DNA of 64,000 bases, taken from Aquarana catesbeiana. Lineage: Eukaryota; Chordata; Amphibia; Anura; Ranidae. The notes below the pieces were generated by a model, which was not told the origin of the DNA, ran no database searches, and saw only the letters and a program-made list of their open reading frames with translations. Location: assembly GCF_042186555.1 (NCBI RefSeq), contig NC_133328.1, forward strand, positions 58,327,431 through 58,391,430, written 5' to 3'. The translations under genes were made by a program, and so were the position numbers. Below, piece by piece: positions 33,836 through 44,758 of the stretch (the stretch's first letter is position 1; every line of letters starts with the position of its first letter).

Positions 33836-34556
33836 TGCCCCGTACACACGATCGGAAATGCCGCCAGCAAAACTCCGATGACAGGTTTTGGTCGGAAAAT
33901 GCGACCGCGTGTATGCTCAATCGGACTTTTGCTGGCGGAATTCCAGCCAGCAAAAGATTGAGAGCAGGTTCTTTATTTTTCGGTCGGAAAAGTTCCTATC
34001 CGAAAATGCGATCGTCTGTATGCAATTCCGAAGCGCCAAAAATCACGCATGCTCAGAATCAAGTACGAGACGGAATCGCTCAGTCTGGTAAAACTAACGT
34101 TTGTAAGGGAGATATCACATTCATCACGCTGCAAATTATTGGATCTTTTAATGCAACGCATTCTTTTGTTCTTTATAATGCTAGAAGAATGAAGTTGTTT
34201 TGCTGTTGATATTCACACAAACTGATTTCTTTATTATTTCTTGTGATCTCCTGAATAATCTTTGTGTTTTTAAAACCAGATCTCCATAATAATGTTTAGA
34301 ATTATTTTTTATAGTTTAATTTTTTTTATTTTTAATCAAGATCTCTAGTTTTTTGGATTATTTTTAAATTATTTTCTAGTGATCGCCATAATTTTTTTTT
34401 TTGGTGTGTCAAGTTTCCACAACAACATTATTATCTTGTATTTTTATAAAGCTCAACGAGGTTGGTTGGTGTCCTATTTGAAGAAAAACACATAGGCAAG
34501 TATTTTCATATTAAAAAAATCTACATTTATTCTGGCTCATAATAACAAAATAAAGA

Positions 34557-34905
34557 GGAAGGCAACGCTGGAGAAACTGCTTGAATTTGTGAAGTCTTTG
34601 GCCTCCAGGGCACACATCAACTCTTTGTAAATTAAAATTGGTAGCCTGAGAAGTCCATATAATAGTGAGCACAATCTGGTCCAGGACTCCCAGAGATCAC
34701 GAACAGCAGCAGATGACATATATGTCCCCAGGCTGTGGTACTACAACAGCCTGCGTCTTCTGTCAGACCAGACTGAACCCAGGCCATCACTTTCTTGTCT
34801 TCCTTGCAGCCTTCTCTCTACGCTGCCCTTCACACTTCCCTGCAGCCTTCCCTGCAGCCTTCCTTGGAGGCTCTGGCTCTGGAGGTGGACTTGTGGCAGG
34901 AGGAG
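34557..34905 (+). pseudogene. Myb/SANT (MADF-like) domain fragment, plus strand
   Basis: Plus-strand translation gives ATLEKLLEFV, then after a TAA, IKIGSLRSPY, and DDIYVPRLWYYNSLRLL, followed by a Pro/Ser-rich tail. This parallels, piece by piece, the minus-strand copy at 35455-35933 (SLKKLL, KKIGSLRSTY, YVYAPSLWYYNRMRFL). The copy lacks its N-terminus and has stops. It lies where the C-terminal exon of the minus gene would be expected, so an inversion or a second insertion is likely. Confidence 0.6.
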
Positions 34906-34910
34906 GAGGA

Positions 34911-35933
34911 TGGGTGAGCGCATGTTATCACTCATTTGGCCCCTCAACCCCTTATGAATGGCCTCCATTTGCTGCAATTTGGCAGCTATATAGCAGCCAT
35001 AGGCCTCTTCAGCGTGGGGGGCTTTTCAGGGCCGCATTAGCCTCCTCCACGTTACTCCCCTTGCTGGCCCTTTTTGTTGGAAGGCGGAGGGGAGGCATCT
35101 GGGATTGGGTGAGGCTACTGGGCCTCGCCACCTCCTGGCTGACACGTACCCCCGCCTCCTCCTGTGTGCCACGTCCTGGCTGAGGTCTTCTTGTGTATGA
35201 AAAAGGGACATAGATGTAGTTTTTGGTTCATCAGTCACACACAATTTTCAGCTCATGACTGTTGCAAATTGAATGTTAATAAATAGAAAAGACTATCATT
35301 CTAAGCCCAGCATTTTTCATTCTTGTCACAATCATTTTTGGCCACTACTGTCTACACTAAACACTTTTTGTTAAATCATTCATTTGTTATCAATAATAAC
35401 ATCTAGTTAACAACAATAATTTTCGGATAATAAATATGTTAAAAAATACTATACCTGGCTCCAGCTGGGCTCCTCCACTTCTTCCAGGATGGAAGGCCCA
35501 GGTTGGTCCTCGGAAGCCTCAGCTGGGGTTGAGTGAAGGGTTGAGCGAAGGGTTGTGGGAAGGCTGGATGGAAGTGTAGAAGGTGATTCCCTGACTTCCA
35601 TCTGGTTTTCCAGAAACCGCATCCTGTTGTAGTACCACAGACTGGGTGCATACACGTATTCTGCTGCTGCTCCTGATCTCTTGGAAGCCTGGACCTTATT
35701 AAGCTCCTTCCTATATGTGCTTCTTAAGCTACCAATTTTCTTCTCCACAACCTCGATATCTGCGTTGGGGATCTGCGTGTTCACAAATTACAGCAGTTTC
35801 TTCAGCGATGCCTTCCTAGCTGGTTTATTGCGATATAAGGGGTTTTTAACTTCCCACAAATTACGCATATCCCTGTATTTGTCAATGAAATGGCCCATGT
35901 ATTCAGGCTCTTTGAATTGTTTCATATTTGCTG
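34911..35933 (-). pseudogene. Harbinger accessory Myb/SANT (MADF-like) gene
   Basis: Minus-strand exon 35933-35455 follows a TTGCAG acceptor and starts MKQFKEPEYMGHFIDKYRDM, then LWEVKNPLYRNK, KKIGSLRSTYRKELNKV and VYAPSLWYYNRMRF. These are the three conserved Trp/Tyr blocks of a MADF/SANT-type DNA-binding domain. A Ser/Pro/Glu-rich linker leads to a GTATAG donor near 35455. A C-terminal helical exon follows (YGCYIAAKLQQMEAIHKGL, 35010-34911). Such proteins bind the transposon ends and carry the transposase to the nucleus. A TAA at 35788-35790 and a frameshift before the helical exon make it a pseudogene. Confidence 0.72.
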
Positions 35934-36325
35934 CAAGACAAAATACAAGACAAAAACACTAATATCAGGCTAAACTTTCCTAATCTTATCCCAATATAGG
36001 CCTCAATCTCGAATCAGTATAGGCCACTGATGTCTCAAGTTAAAATGTTACCATCGTTAGAACGTTCGGCGCTTCCGGTCCTCCTTCCTACGCACACAGA
36101 ACGTAGGTACAACACACACGTGTTAGGATCAAGAAAGTGCTTCTAAAAAGGTAAGTAGTTGTCGTGTGTTCCTATTATTATTATTACTTGCATGCTGTGC
36201 CATGTACTTTTCTTTACTGTTGTACAGTTTAAAATGGCAACTTTCAGACTCGTGGGCACAGTAATTGTTCGCAGTAAACATCGTTCGTTCACTAACTAAA
36301 TAGAATGTTTTAGGCAGATACAGGG

Positions 36326-36834
36326 TTAAAGTGGGGTTCCACACAAAAAAACAAAAATACCTGAAAAATTCTAAAAAAAAACCCCAAAAAAATTTGGATA
36401 TATATTTTTTTTTTTTACTTACCTCTAAATGCCTGTTGCTAGGTGGTCCCTCGTAGTCTGCCTCTTCCTTTGCCTGGGCTGGTGACATCACTTCCCCCTC
36501 GGCACAGGAAGGGCTCGGCTCTACTCCCTCCCTCCTGTCAATCATCTGGGACCCATTACAGGTCCCAGGTGATTGAGCGGCCAATCATGGCGCGCGGAGC
36601 CGCTCGCACATGCGCAGTGGGTGCCAGGCTTTGAAGCCACAGCCCGGCGCCCACAGTTGAAATGCCGGCGCCGACGAGCGGAGGGGGGGGGACGAGCAGG
36701 GCTTCGATCCCCCGCATCGCTGGACCCTGGGACAGGTAAGTGTCCAATTAAAAGTCAGCAGCTGCAGTATTTGTAGCTGCTGACTTTAAATTTTTTTTTT
36801 TTTAATGGACCCCCTGGGTGGAACTCCTCTTTAA
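36326..36834. mobile_element. TTAAAGTGG-type MITE
   Basis: TTAAAGTGGGGTTCCACAC on the left, GGGTGGAACTCCTCTTTAA on the right. It shares the CATCGCTGGACCCTGGGACAG, GTAAGTGTCC and TCAGCAGCTGCAGTATTTG segments with 27357-27824. Confidence 0.78.
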
Positions 36835-36865
36835 CTACATTTGGTCATGTTAATGTCAATTTGCA

Positions 36866-37250
36866 TTAACATGGTTGTAAACCCACTTTTTGGACTTCTA
36901 CCTATAGTTAAGCCTAGAATAAGGCTTACCTATAGGTAGTGGAAATATCTCCTAAACGTGCGCCGTTTAGGAGATATTTCACTTGTAGTCCACATGCGCG
37001 GGGAAGAAACTAAACTAAGTGCCGTTTCTTCTCTAGCCTGTGTCGTTAATCGCGGGAGTGACGTCACGCGGCTCCAGCATATCACAGATCCGGAGTCCGC
37101 GGCCCGGGAAGGAGGAGGGGCCAGAAGATGGACGCTGCCTATACAGGTGACATCGCTGGATTCTTTTGCAGGTAAGTGGCACATAATGGGCTAGTATATG
37201 ATGCATACTAGACCATTATGCTTTTCATTTTGCAGGCTTTGCAGCAAGCA
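36866..37250. mobile_element. TTAA MITE with hairpins, right end unclear
   Basis: It starts TTAACATGGTTGTAAACCC, like 2442-2868. Contains the hairpins TCTCCTAAACGTGCGCCGTTTAGGAGA (36950-36976) and CTAGTATATGATGCATACTAG (37190-37212). I could not fix the right end. Confidence 0.45.
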
Positions 37251-37496
37251 AAAGAGGAAGTAAAACCCATCAGGTTTTACTTGTTTATCTGCTGTCTTCT
37301 CTTCCTTACACCCCTTCTAAAGGGCAGAATTGTGTTAAAATCTTTCTTCATCTGTCAGGAGCAGAAAGGAGGGGGTGGAGAGGCTGCAGTTACACTGTGT
37401 GAGAGCAGATTGGAGGAAAGGAGCACACCCCCTCCACACAGCAGAAGCAATGTGTTGTGAATAGACAAGCTGTGTGCTGAGCTCTCCCCTCCTCCC

Positions 37497-38207
37497 CAAT
37501 GCTGTATCCTGGCCTAGGCCAACAAGGCCCAGGCCTAGGGCAGCACTTTGCAGGGGGGCAGCACAGAAAGAGTCCCCGCCGGCTTGCGCTACACTGTTAG
37601 TTTAGCACCAGTCTTATGAGGTGGACTGGGCTGAGAGGCAAATTAGTCTAGCGTCTCCATAAAGCGGCCTCACTGTTTCCGGTATGTAGACGGCTGGCAT
37701 TCCGCAACTGGGGGGGGGGGGGGCTTCTAATTTTGACTGTCCTCTCATTCTGGACCACAAACCTTCCTCACTGTGCTATATGTTTTTTGCTGCACCATTG
37801 GCATGGTTATACCTTTTTAGTCCTCTCCAAAAAATTATCAGAAATGTGTGCTTAAAGTAGTACTATAGGCAACACTTTTTCTTTTTTTCATTTTGGATAG
37901 AGTAAGGGAGGGTTATAACCCCGGTCAGTTAATTTTTTACCATCCCTGTCCCATTGCAGAGATTTCCCTTGACTTCCTGCCCCATAGCCAAACAGCAAGT
38001 GAGAGGAAATCTATTCAAATTAAGGGAATCCATTGCCCCCCCCCCCCCCCCCCGCCCCCAGAACTAGTGTCCCCACTCGAAAATTTCAGGGTGGGTCTTA
38101 AACAGCAAGGGGTGTGGCCTTGACAGGAAGGGGTGGGTCATATTTAAATTAGGCGGCGCACGAGTTTAGTCAGGCCTAGGACAGCACAAAACCTAAATAC
38201 ACTACTG
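37497..38207 (+). mobile_element. hAT-like MITE, family B copy 2
   Basis: CAATGCTGTATCCTGGCC to AAATACACTACTG, the full 711-bp family B structure. Flanking octamers CTCCTCCC and CCCCTCCC differ at one base. A long C run (38036-38053) shows length variation against copy 3. Confidence 0.85.
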
Positions 38208-38583
38208 CCCCTCCCCACACAAATGTTATCTCATGTGTCGGGAAAACTTCTCAGAAGTGATTCATGCTGATAACAGAGGAATGAAGCACCAGAGAGAAAT
38301 GACACTTAGAGCTTTGGAGAGAGATCAGTAAACACTACAGCTATATGTGCTTTGCTCAGATTCTATGACTGAGGTTTACAACGACTTTATTACTGTGGCT
38401 TGCATTTTGTTGCTCATTCATAAAATGCAGGCAGTGTACGTTAGTTGCAGTCATGTGCACTGTTCTATGCACACTACAAACCTCATAGTCCATTGTCCAT
38501 CTCAGCAGTGAGCAACAGAAGGTGGCTACGCTCCTTCATAGAGTGAAGAGGAGGCTGAAAGCAATAGAAGGTACTTTATTAAG

Positions 38584-39010
38584 TTAAAGCGGTATCAAAC
38601 TCCTACATTTTTTTTTTAAATTCAGGCCCCCTTCAGCTTTTTTGCTATAATGGGCTAGTATGCACCACATACTAGCACATTATGACAGACTTACCTGTCA
38701 AAGGAAGACCCCCAGTGCTGTGCTATCAGTGCTTGTGCGCTTCCAACCTCCCCTGGTCTTCCTTCTGCGTTCACTCAATTTGGCCAGTTGAATGGTTGGG
38801 CTACGATGACGCCACTTCCATGCATGCGCACAGTGGCCACATCACCACAGCACAGATCGTGTGCTGTAAATTTACGTTGAGCATGTGTGGCTCTCTGTAC
38901 TTTGCCACTGACAGGCTGCAGGAAGCATTTATGGCAGACAAGGGTCTCTTCTGCCATAAAACCCTGCCCGTCAGTTGTTTTTCTTTATAGAATATAATTT
39001 TTTTTAAAAC
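38584..39010. mobile_element. TTAA MITE, right end decayed
   Basis: It begins TTAAAGCGGTATCAAACTCC. A hairpin (ATAATGGGCTAGTATG against CATACTAGCACATTAT) lies at 38649-38684 and recalls that at 37190. The right end near TTTTTAAAACC is uncertain. Confidence 0.5.
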
Positions 39011-39391
39011 CAGAGTTTAGTGTCTAAGCACATCTATAAAGCACATCGTTAAGCTTTAAAAATATGTAGATTTTTTTGTTTTAAGCAGCGTTATGACCAC
39101 AGTAAGACTATACTGCTGCTTAATAAGTTGCTCATTAAATGCTACAATACAAGATTGAAGACAGCATGCTTTCTGATTTTTATTTGCAGCTATACTTCTT
39201 GAGTGTGAGAAAGGAGATATGGTTTCATGTTACTCTGAATTTTCTCAACATCTCCTGCACCGTACTTCTGCCTATAGTTCTCTTGCTGAATTTAGCCACT
39301 AATGTCCAGAGGTAGCCAGCAGAGTGAAACAAAATAAGGAAAGCTCACAGTTTGGTGGTGGTGGTGGTGCCCCTTTTACCGTACTGCCATA

Positions 39392-40808
39392 CAGGGCTGG
39401 TGCAAGGATTTTTGACACCCTAGGCGAAACATCATATTACCGCCCCCCTTTGGCTCCACCCCTGATTCCACCCCTTTGCCCTGCCCATAGGGCCCCACCT
39501 ATTTAAAGAAGTGCCCATCAAATGCAGCCTCACCAGCGCCCATCCAATGCAGCCTACCAGCACCCATCAATGCAGCCTTACCAGCGCCCATCAAATGCAG
39601 CCTCACCAGCGCCCACCAAATGCAGCCTCACCAGCGCCCACCAAATGCAGCCTCACCAGCGTCCATCAATGCAGCCTACCAGCATCCATCATTGCAGCCT
39701 CACCAGCGCCCATCCAATGCAGCCTACCAGCACCCATCAAATGCAGCCTCACCAGTGCCCATCAAATGCAGCCTCACCAGCGCCCACTAAATGCAGCCTC
39801 ACCAGCGCCCATCAAATGCAGCCTCACCAGTGCCCATCAATGCAGCCTACCAGCATCCATCATTGCAGCTTTACCAGCATCCATCGAATGCAGCCTCACC
39901 AGTGCCCATCAAATGCAGCCTTACTAGTGCCCACTAAATGCAGCCTACCAGCGCCCATCAAATGCAGCCTCACCAGCGCCCACCAAATTCAGCCTCACCA
40001 ACGCCCATCAAATGCAGCCTCACCAGCGCCCATCAAATGCAGCCTCACCAGCGCCCATCAATGCAGCCTACCAGCACCCATCAATGCAGCCTCACCAGCG
40101 CCCATCAATGCAGCCTACCAGCACCCATCAATGCAGCCTCACCAGCGCCAACCAAATGCAACCTACCAGCGCCCACCAAATGCAACCTACCAGCGCTCAT
40201 CAATGCAGCCTACCAACGCCCATCAATGCAGCCTACCAGCACCCATCAATGCAGCCTACCAGCACCCATCAATGCAGCCTCACCAGCGCCAACCAAATGC
40301 AACCTACCAGCGCCCACCAAATGCAACCTACCAGCGCTCATCAATGCAGCCTACCAACGCCCATCAGTGCAGCCTGCCAGCACCCATCAATGCAGCCTCA
40401 CCAGTGCCCATCAAATGCAGCCTACCAACGCCCACCAAATGCAACCTACCAGCGCCCATCAATGCAACCTACCAGCACCCATCAATGCAGCCTACCAGTG
40501 CCCATCAAATGCAGCCTACCAGTGCCCATCAATGCAGCCTACCAGCGCCCATCAATGCAGCCTACCAGTGCCCATCAATTAATGCTTGTTTGCTTCCATT
40601 CATTCGGGAGTCGGAACACAGATACAGTTCACCCCCCGCCGCTGTGCCTCTGACACTATGTGTGAACGGAGCGGTGGCTGCCTGCTGATGCTGAGACTTA
40701 GTTGCTTGCTGCAGAGAGAAGAGAGTAGGAACACCAGTGGCCGCTGACCCTAGGCAGCAGGGAGCCCTAGGCGGCTGCCTAGTTTGCCTAGTGGTAGCAC
40801 CGGCCCTG
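39392..40808. mobile_element. hAT-like element with 1-kb minisatellite, family J
   Basis: CAGGGCTGGTGCAAGG on the left and AGCACCGGCCCTG on the right are inverted repeats, flanked by the perfect 8-bp duplication CTGCCATA (39384-39391 and 40809-40816). Three quarters of its length is a tandem array. Confidence 0.9.
39520..40585. repeat. 23-25-bp minisatellite
   Basis: More than 40 units alternate between CAGCGCCCATCAAATGCAGC plus CTCAC (25 bp) and CAGCACCCATCAATGCAGCC plus TAC (23 bp). Blocks recur as a higher-order unit near 40070-40370. The three plus-strand frames stay open for up to 388 codons because the units lack stops, not because they encode a protein. Confidence 0.93.
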
Positions 40809-41031
40809 CTGCCATAGGTGCTGGCCCACATGTGCCTTATCTACTTGGAAATATAAAAATGAGGTTGGGTTCACATTTTTCAATTTGAATGGGCTGTCAA
40901 TGAAGAAGAACAGATCAAAAAAGAGACAAGCACCATTTTTCTTGACACAGCTCACCATACGTGGGAATGCATTACCGTGTGTTGTGGTATGCTGCAATAT
41001 GTATGTGCATGGGAGCTGCAATGCTTTCGTG

Positions 41032-41188
41032 CATGGGTGATCAACCTGTGACCCTCCCGCTGTTGTGAAACTACAAGTCCCATGAGGCATTGCAAGGCTG
41101 ACAGTTACAAGCATGACTCCCAAAGGCAAAGGCATGAAGGGACTTGTAGTTTTGCAACAGCTGGAGGGCCACAGGTTGAATACCCATG
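41032..41188. mobile_element. palindromic hAT MITE, family K copy 1
   Basis: CATGGGTGATCAACCTGTG and CACAGGTTGAATACCCATG pair at the ends. Flanking octamers CTTTCGTG and CTTTAGTG differ at one base. The centre has AACTACAAGTCCCATGAGGC and its near-complement. Confidence 0.8.
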
Positions 41189-41339
41189 CTTTAGTGCATT
41201 GGGGTGTCATGAATATCACTGCAACGTGCTACTTTGTGTAGCGTGGGTTGACATCGCAAAATCATTCACATTTTCACAACGTACCTCCTTTAAGTTTCAG
41301 CTGTAAGGAAATCCATACATCATAAGATCAGACAGTCTG

Positions 41340-41990
41340 CACCTTAAATTGAAGCTTAGTTAGATATTTTTTAATCCAATTCTCATAAAAATATTTTTGT
41401 ATTTATATTGAAGTAGTCCAGCTATCTGGCTTGCATAAACCCAACAGCCTACAAGGCCCTCACAGAAAAAAAAAATATTACTTGTCCCACTGAACTTATA
41501 CTGTGGCTCCCCATTGCTTGAACATAATTGAATGCTATACAATAATGCATGTGGCCTGTGGACCCAACCTGTGGCCCTTTTATATTTGATGTGCGGCCCT
41601 TGGATCTCAGCAGTCTGTATTGGGTAACACTGATTAGGGTAATAGCATTGGTCTCTACTAGCCTCACATAACATATTCCCAGTTTCGTATTGTCTTCTGC
41701 AGCATATCCCAACCCAAAAATATATGCATTTCCACAATTTCTGACCCTCATTTCCTTTATCAGGTCTGCAGTTGACAGTCCTCTCAAGCATTGCACATAT
41801 TGAACTTTATGTGCGGCCCTTTGGTGATGTCAGGGGCCGCATTTGAGCCCCCCTTTAGCTTATAAGTTGGCAACTGCTACAGAAAGTTATTGCAGTCCAT
41901 AATACAGACCCTAACTAGTAAACCACAGACTTTGGCAACCACAATTGAGAGACCTGTGTCCTCTGATTCTTTCTGCCTCTTTTCACTGCT
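41340..41990. other. unclassified repeat-like sequence
   Basis: Repeated GTGCGGCCCTTTGG/GTGCGGCCCTTGG words near 41591 and 41812 point to an old repeat. Minus-strand frames of 115-143 codons show no domain. No gene called. Confidence 0.35.
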
Positions 41991-42782
41991 TGAATCTTAT
42001 GAGCCCACAATACAGACTGAAATGTCCACAACTGTGGTCTGTAACTACTAATTTTCAGAACAGACCTTCCTAATAGTATTCTACAGACTCCATTTTTTTG
42101 CAGTAGGATGATGTTGGGAATTTCTGAAATTTTTGGATTTTAATTTTAATCTTTTATAAAGGGCTCATCCACACCAGCTAAATACAAAAACATTGCATTT
42201 AGGGCCCTTTCACACAGGGGTGGGGGCGGCGTCGGCGGTAAAGCGCTGCTATTGTAAGCGGCGCTTTACCGTCGGTATTCGGTCGCTAGCGGGGCGGTTT
42301 AACCCCCCACTAGCGGCCGAGAAAGGGTTAAAAACCACGGCGGTATAGCCGTGGTGTCCCATTGATTTCAATAGGCAGGAGCGGTGAAGGAGCGGTATAT
42401 ACTCTGCTCCTTCACCGCTCCGAATATGCTGCTAGCAGTACTTTTTTACCGTCCTGCTAGCGCACCGCTCCAGTGTGAAAGCCCTCTGGGCTTTCACACT
42501 GGAAACAAAGCAGCAGCACTTTCGGGTCGGTTTGCAGGTGCTATTATTAGCACATTAGCGCCTGCAAACCGCCCCAGTGTGAAAGGGCCCTAAGATGTAT
42601 TGATTGCAGTGTGGTGGTGTGAACTGGCCTGATAGGCAACAGGGCTTTTTGCACTGGGCAAGGCTGTCCAGCACAGTCCCAATACACTTAAAGTAACTGG
42701 GCCCTGAAAAGGTCATTTTACTCACCTATTGATGTCTTTAGCACTGAGATTTTATGGCCATAATTCCTGGGCTCTTCCATTT
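41990..42782. repeat. dispersed repeat, family E copy 2
   Basis: It matches 9523-10115 on both sides of the MITE at 42199-42593, from GAATCTTATGAGCCCACAAT to GGCCATAATTC. Part of the middle was replaced when the MITE entered. Confidence 0.65.
42199..42593. mobile_element. multi-hairpin MITE, family L
   Basis: TTAGGGCCCTTTCACAC and GTGTGAAAGGGCCCTAA form the ends. Between them lies a chain of at least six separate hairpins, for example GGTAAAGCG/CGCTTTACC, ACCACGGC/GCCGTGGT, GGAGCGGTGAAGGAGC/GCTCCTTCACCGCTCC and CAGTGTGAAAGC/GCTTTCACACTG. No clear target-site duplication. Confidence 0.8.
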
Positions 42783-43589
42783 CTAAAGATCCATCAGCGC
42801 AGACCTATAAGAGAGATCCACTAAAATGCCCAAGAAAGATACATAACTTTTATCTTCGTTAACTCCCACTCAGCATCTATGGAAAAAATGGAGATATATA
42901 TCAGTTCTGAGTGGACTGACCCTTTAAACTGCCATTGCAAAATACTGTCACCGGAGGCAAAATGTCACATTTACACTCCACATCACATATTTATCTTTAG
43001 GTGCATATTTTATTGAGATGGCCCTTTTGACGTTAATTTAATTCTTTCTCCATTCCCCCCAACTTTGTTCTTCAGAAACATCAAAGCACAGAGAGGAAGA
43101 TGGTCAGATACAGTGAAAGGAAAATGTCTATATATTGTTCTAACACCTTCTTTTACTTCGCTTGTGCCGTCAGTGTCTCTCTCAATCACACATTAAGATT
43201 TTGACTGCCGCGTCTAATTCTGCTTTGCTGTCACTAGTCATTCATCTCACAGTTGCTCCATTCACACACATCCATCAAAGACCGATTGCGTCTTCATAAA
43301 ATACATTTTGTCCATATAATAAAGTCACTGTCTAAAAAATCTCTGAAATAAAGGCGAATTTAATAGTCAAGACAGTCAGAGATCTTCATTCACCAATACC
43401 GTAATGTCGCCGGTGTCAGATCCGGTAGGAGTTGGGCAGAGCTGGAAATTCAGTAGGATTTGACAGCTGATGACCCCAAACAGTCCAGATTGTTCTCTTA
43501 TGTAAGTAACACAATTACTCCATCATGTTTAGGGACTTGTATCACTATTACACTGAATTCTATTTCAGTATAGAGGCAGAAATCCGGCC
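42783..43589. other. unique sequence, possible conserved non-coding DNA
   Basis: No repeat ends, inverted repeats or long frames. Balanced composition from about 43050 to 43480, unlike neighbouring repeats. A regulatory role is only a guess. Confidence 0.25.
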
Positions 43590-43862
43590 AGACTGCATTT
43601 TTTAATTGCCTCTTTGCTTTTTTTTATTTTTTTTCCCCACCAAATCTGCCAGAATTTTGGCCCCCTATGAAACTACAAACATTACCTTTTCTTAACCAGT
43701 AACAATACTTTAAAAGGAGCCTCCAGCCTGAATTTTTTTAGTTGCCTCTTTGCTTCTTTTGATTATTTTCCACCAAATCTGCATTGTAATAGAAATATGG
43801 CCCCTATAGAAATTCAAACATTACCTATTCTTAACCAGTAACAGTACTTTAAAATGAGCTCT
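43590..43862. repeat. tandem duplication, about 137 bp
   Basis: Two adjacent copies run from TTGCCTCTTTGCTT through CCACCAAATCTGC and CAAACATTACC to CTTAACCAGTAACARTACTTTAAAA. They differ by scattered substitutions and a T-run difference. Confidence 0.85.
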
Positions 43863-44744
43863 TACTGACCTCTGTAGCTGTAGGCACCAGAGAGTAATTC
43901 ATCCTCAAAATTAAAAGAAAAAATACAGCTACACAGATTAGGGCTTGTTTGAAAGCATTTTACTGCTTGTTAAGAATAAAGTCCATAACCTGGCTACAGT
44001 TCTGGGCACAAAATGTTCATGTGATATAATATTTCCCAATGGCCACAAAGGTATTGAATTAAACTTGTGTTCACCAAATGCCCTTGCAAACCCAAATATT
44101 ACTGTCAATAAAACCTAGAAGCGGATTGGTTATTATGCACAACTGCACCAGATTCTTTGTGCATCAGTTTTAGTAAATCTTCCCCACTGTTCAGACTATA
44201 ATTTTCCAAGTGGCACCTTCAATTTATCAGTTGAGTTTTGTATGGCCAACTTAAACCTGTTACTTTGCCTAGTAAGGAAAAGTTCACTTTAAGTGTAAAA
44301 AAACCTCTTCATATCAATGTTGCTGCATCATCCATTGACTGTTCATGTTCAGTATTAGATTTCCTATTCTACAGAAAGCAACTACTGTTGTGTTTCTTCA
44401 CCATTCTTTAGCTGTGTATTTTCATACAGATTAATGTTCTTAATTATTGTAAAGGAAACAATTGTTATTAAACAGTTTGTTGTAAAATATATATATTACC
44501 TTGGAAAAGTAACAGTATCAACATTACTGTGTTGTACATAGCCTGTGCAGAGAGCAGAGCTGTGGGAGGAGCCCAGTAGGTCCACCCAATTCAGGATTCC
44601 TGAAAAAAAAACAAAAGGAGTGGGCGGAGGCAAGACCAGTAACCCTGCACATGGAGAGGGACCAGCAGTGACTGGTCTTTATAATATCTGTCATTTCAGT
44701 TGGAGACATTATTATTGTTTGTTATGAGAGTTCATTCTTGTTTG
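43863..44744. other. no gene seen; half of a TTTACTAAA MITE
   Basis: AATAAAACCTAGAAGCGGATTGG to AGTTTTAGTAAATCTTCCCC (about 44110-44187) is one half of the MITE at 19868-20051. The rest shows no motif. Confidence 0.4.
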
Positions 44745-44758
44745 TAGTAGAAGTAGTA

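Larger units (their letters stand above)
33836..36320 (-). mobile_element. second Harbinger remnant
   Basis: The left terminus TGCCCCGTACACACGATCGG follows TAA (33833-33835). The subterminal region to about 34530 matches the MITE at 59424-60288. The interior keeps only the accessory Myb/SANT gene on the minus strand and an opposed extra copy of its domain. The transposase and the right terminus are missing, so the right limit is approximate. Confidence 0.6.

Noticed and set aside
34665..35183. 172-residue plus-strand protein
   Set aside because: Only its start overlaps the Myb/SANT fragment, in a different frame; the rest is antisense to the minus-strand gene.
37893..38123. Conserved 73-76-residue frame, repeated at 57503-57724
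   Set aside because: It lies in non-coding family B MITEs, is interrupted in the copy at 1287-1889, and includes a variable C run.
39522..40688. 388-codon open frame
   Set aside because: It is a translation of the 23/25-bp minisatellite. All three plus frames are open there and the residues only repeat QPTSAHQC-type words.
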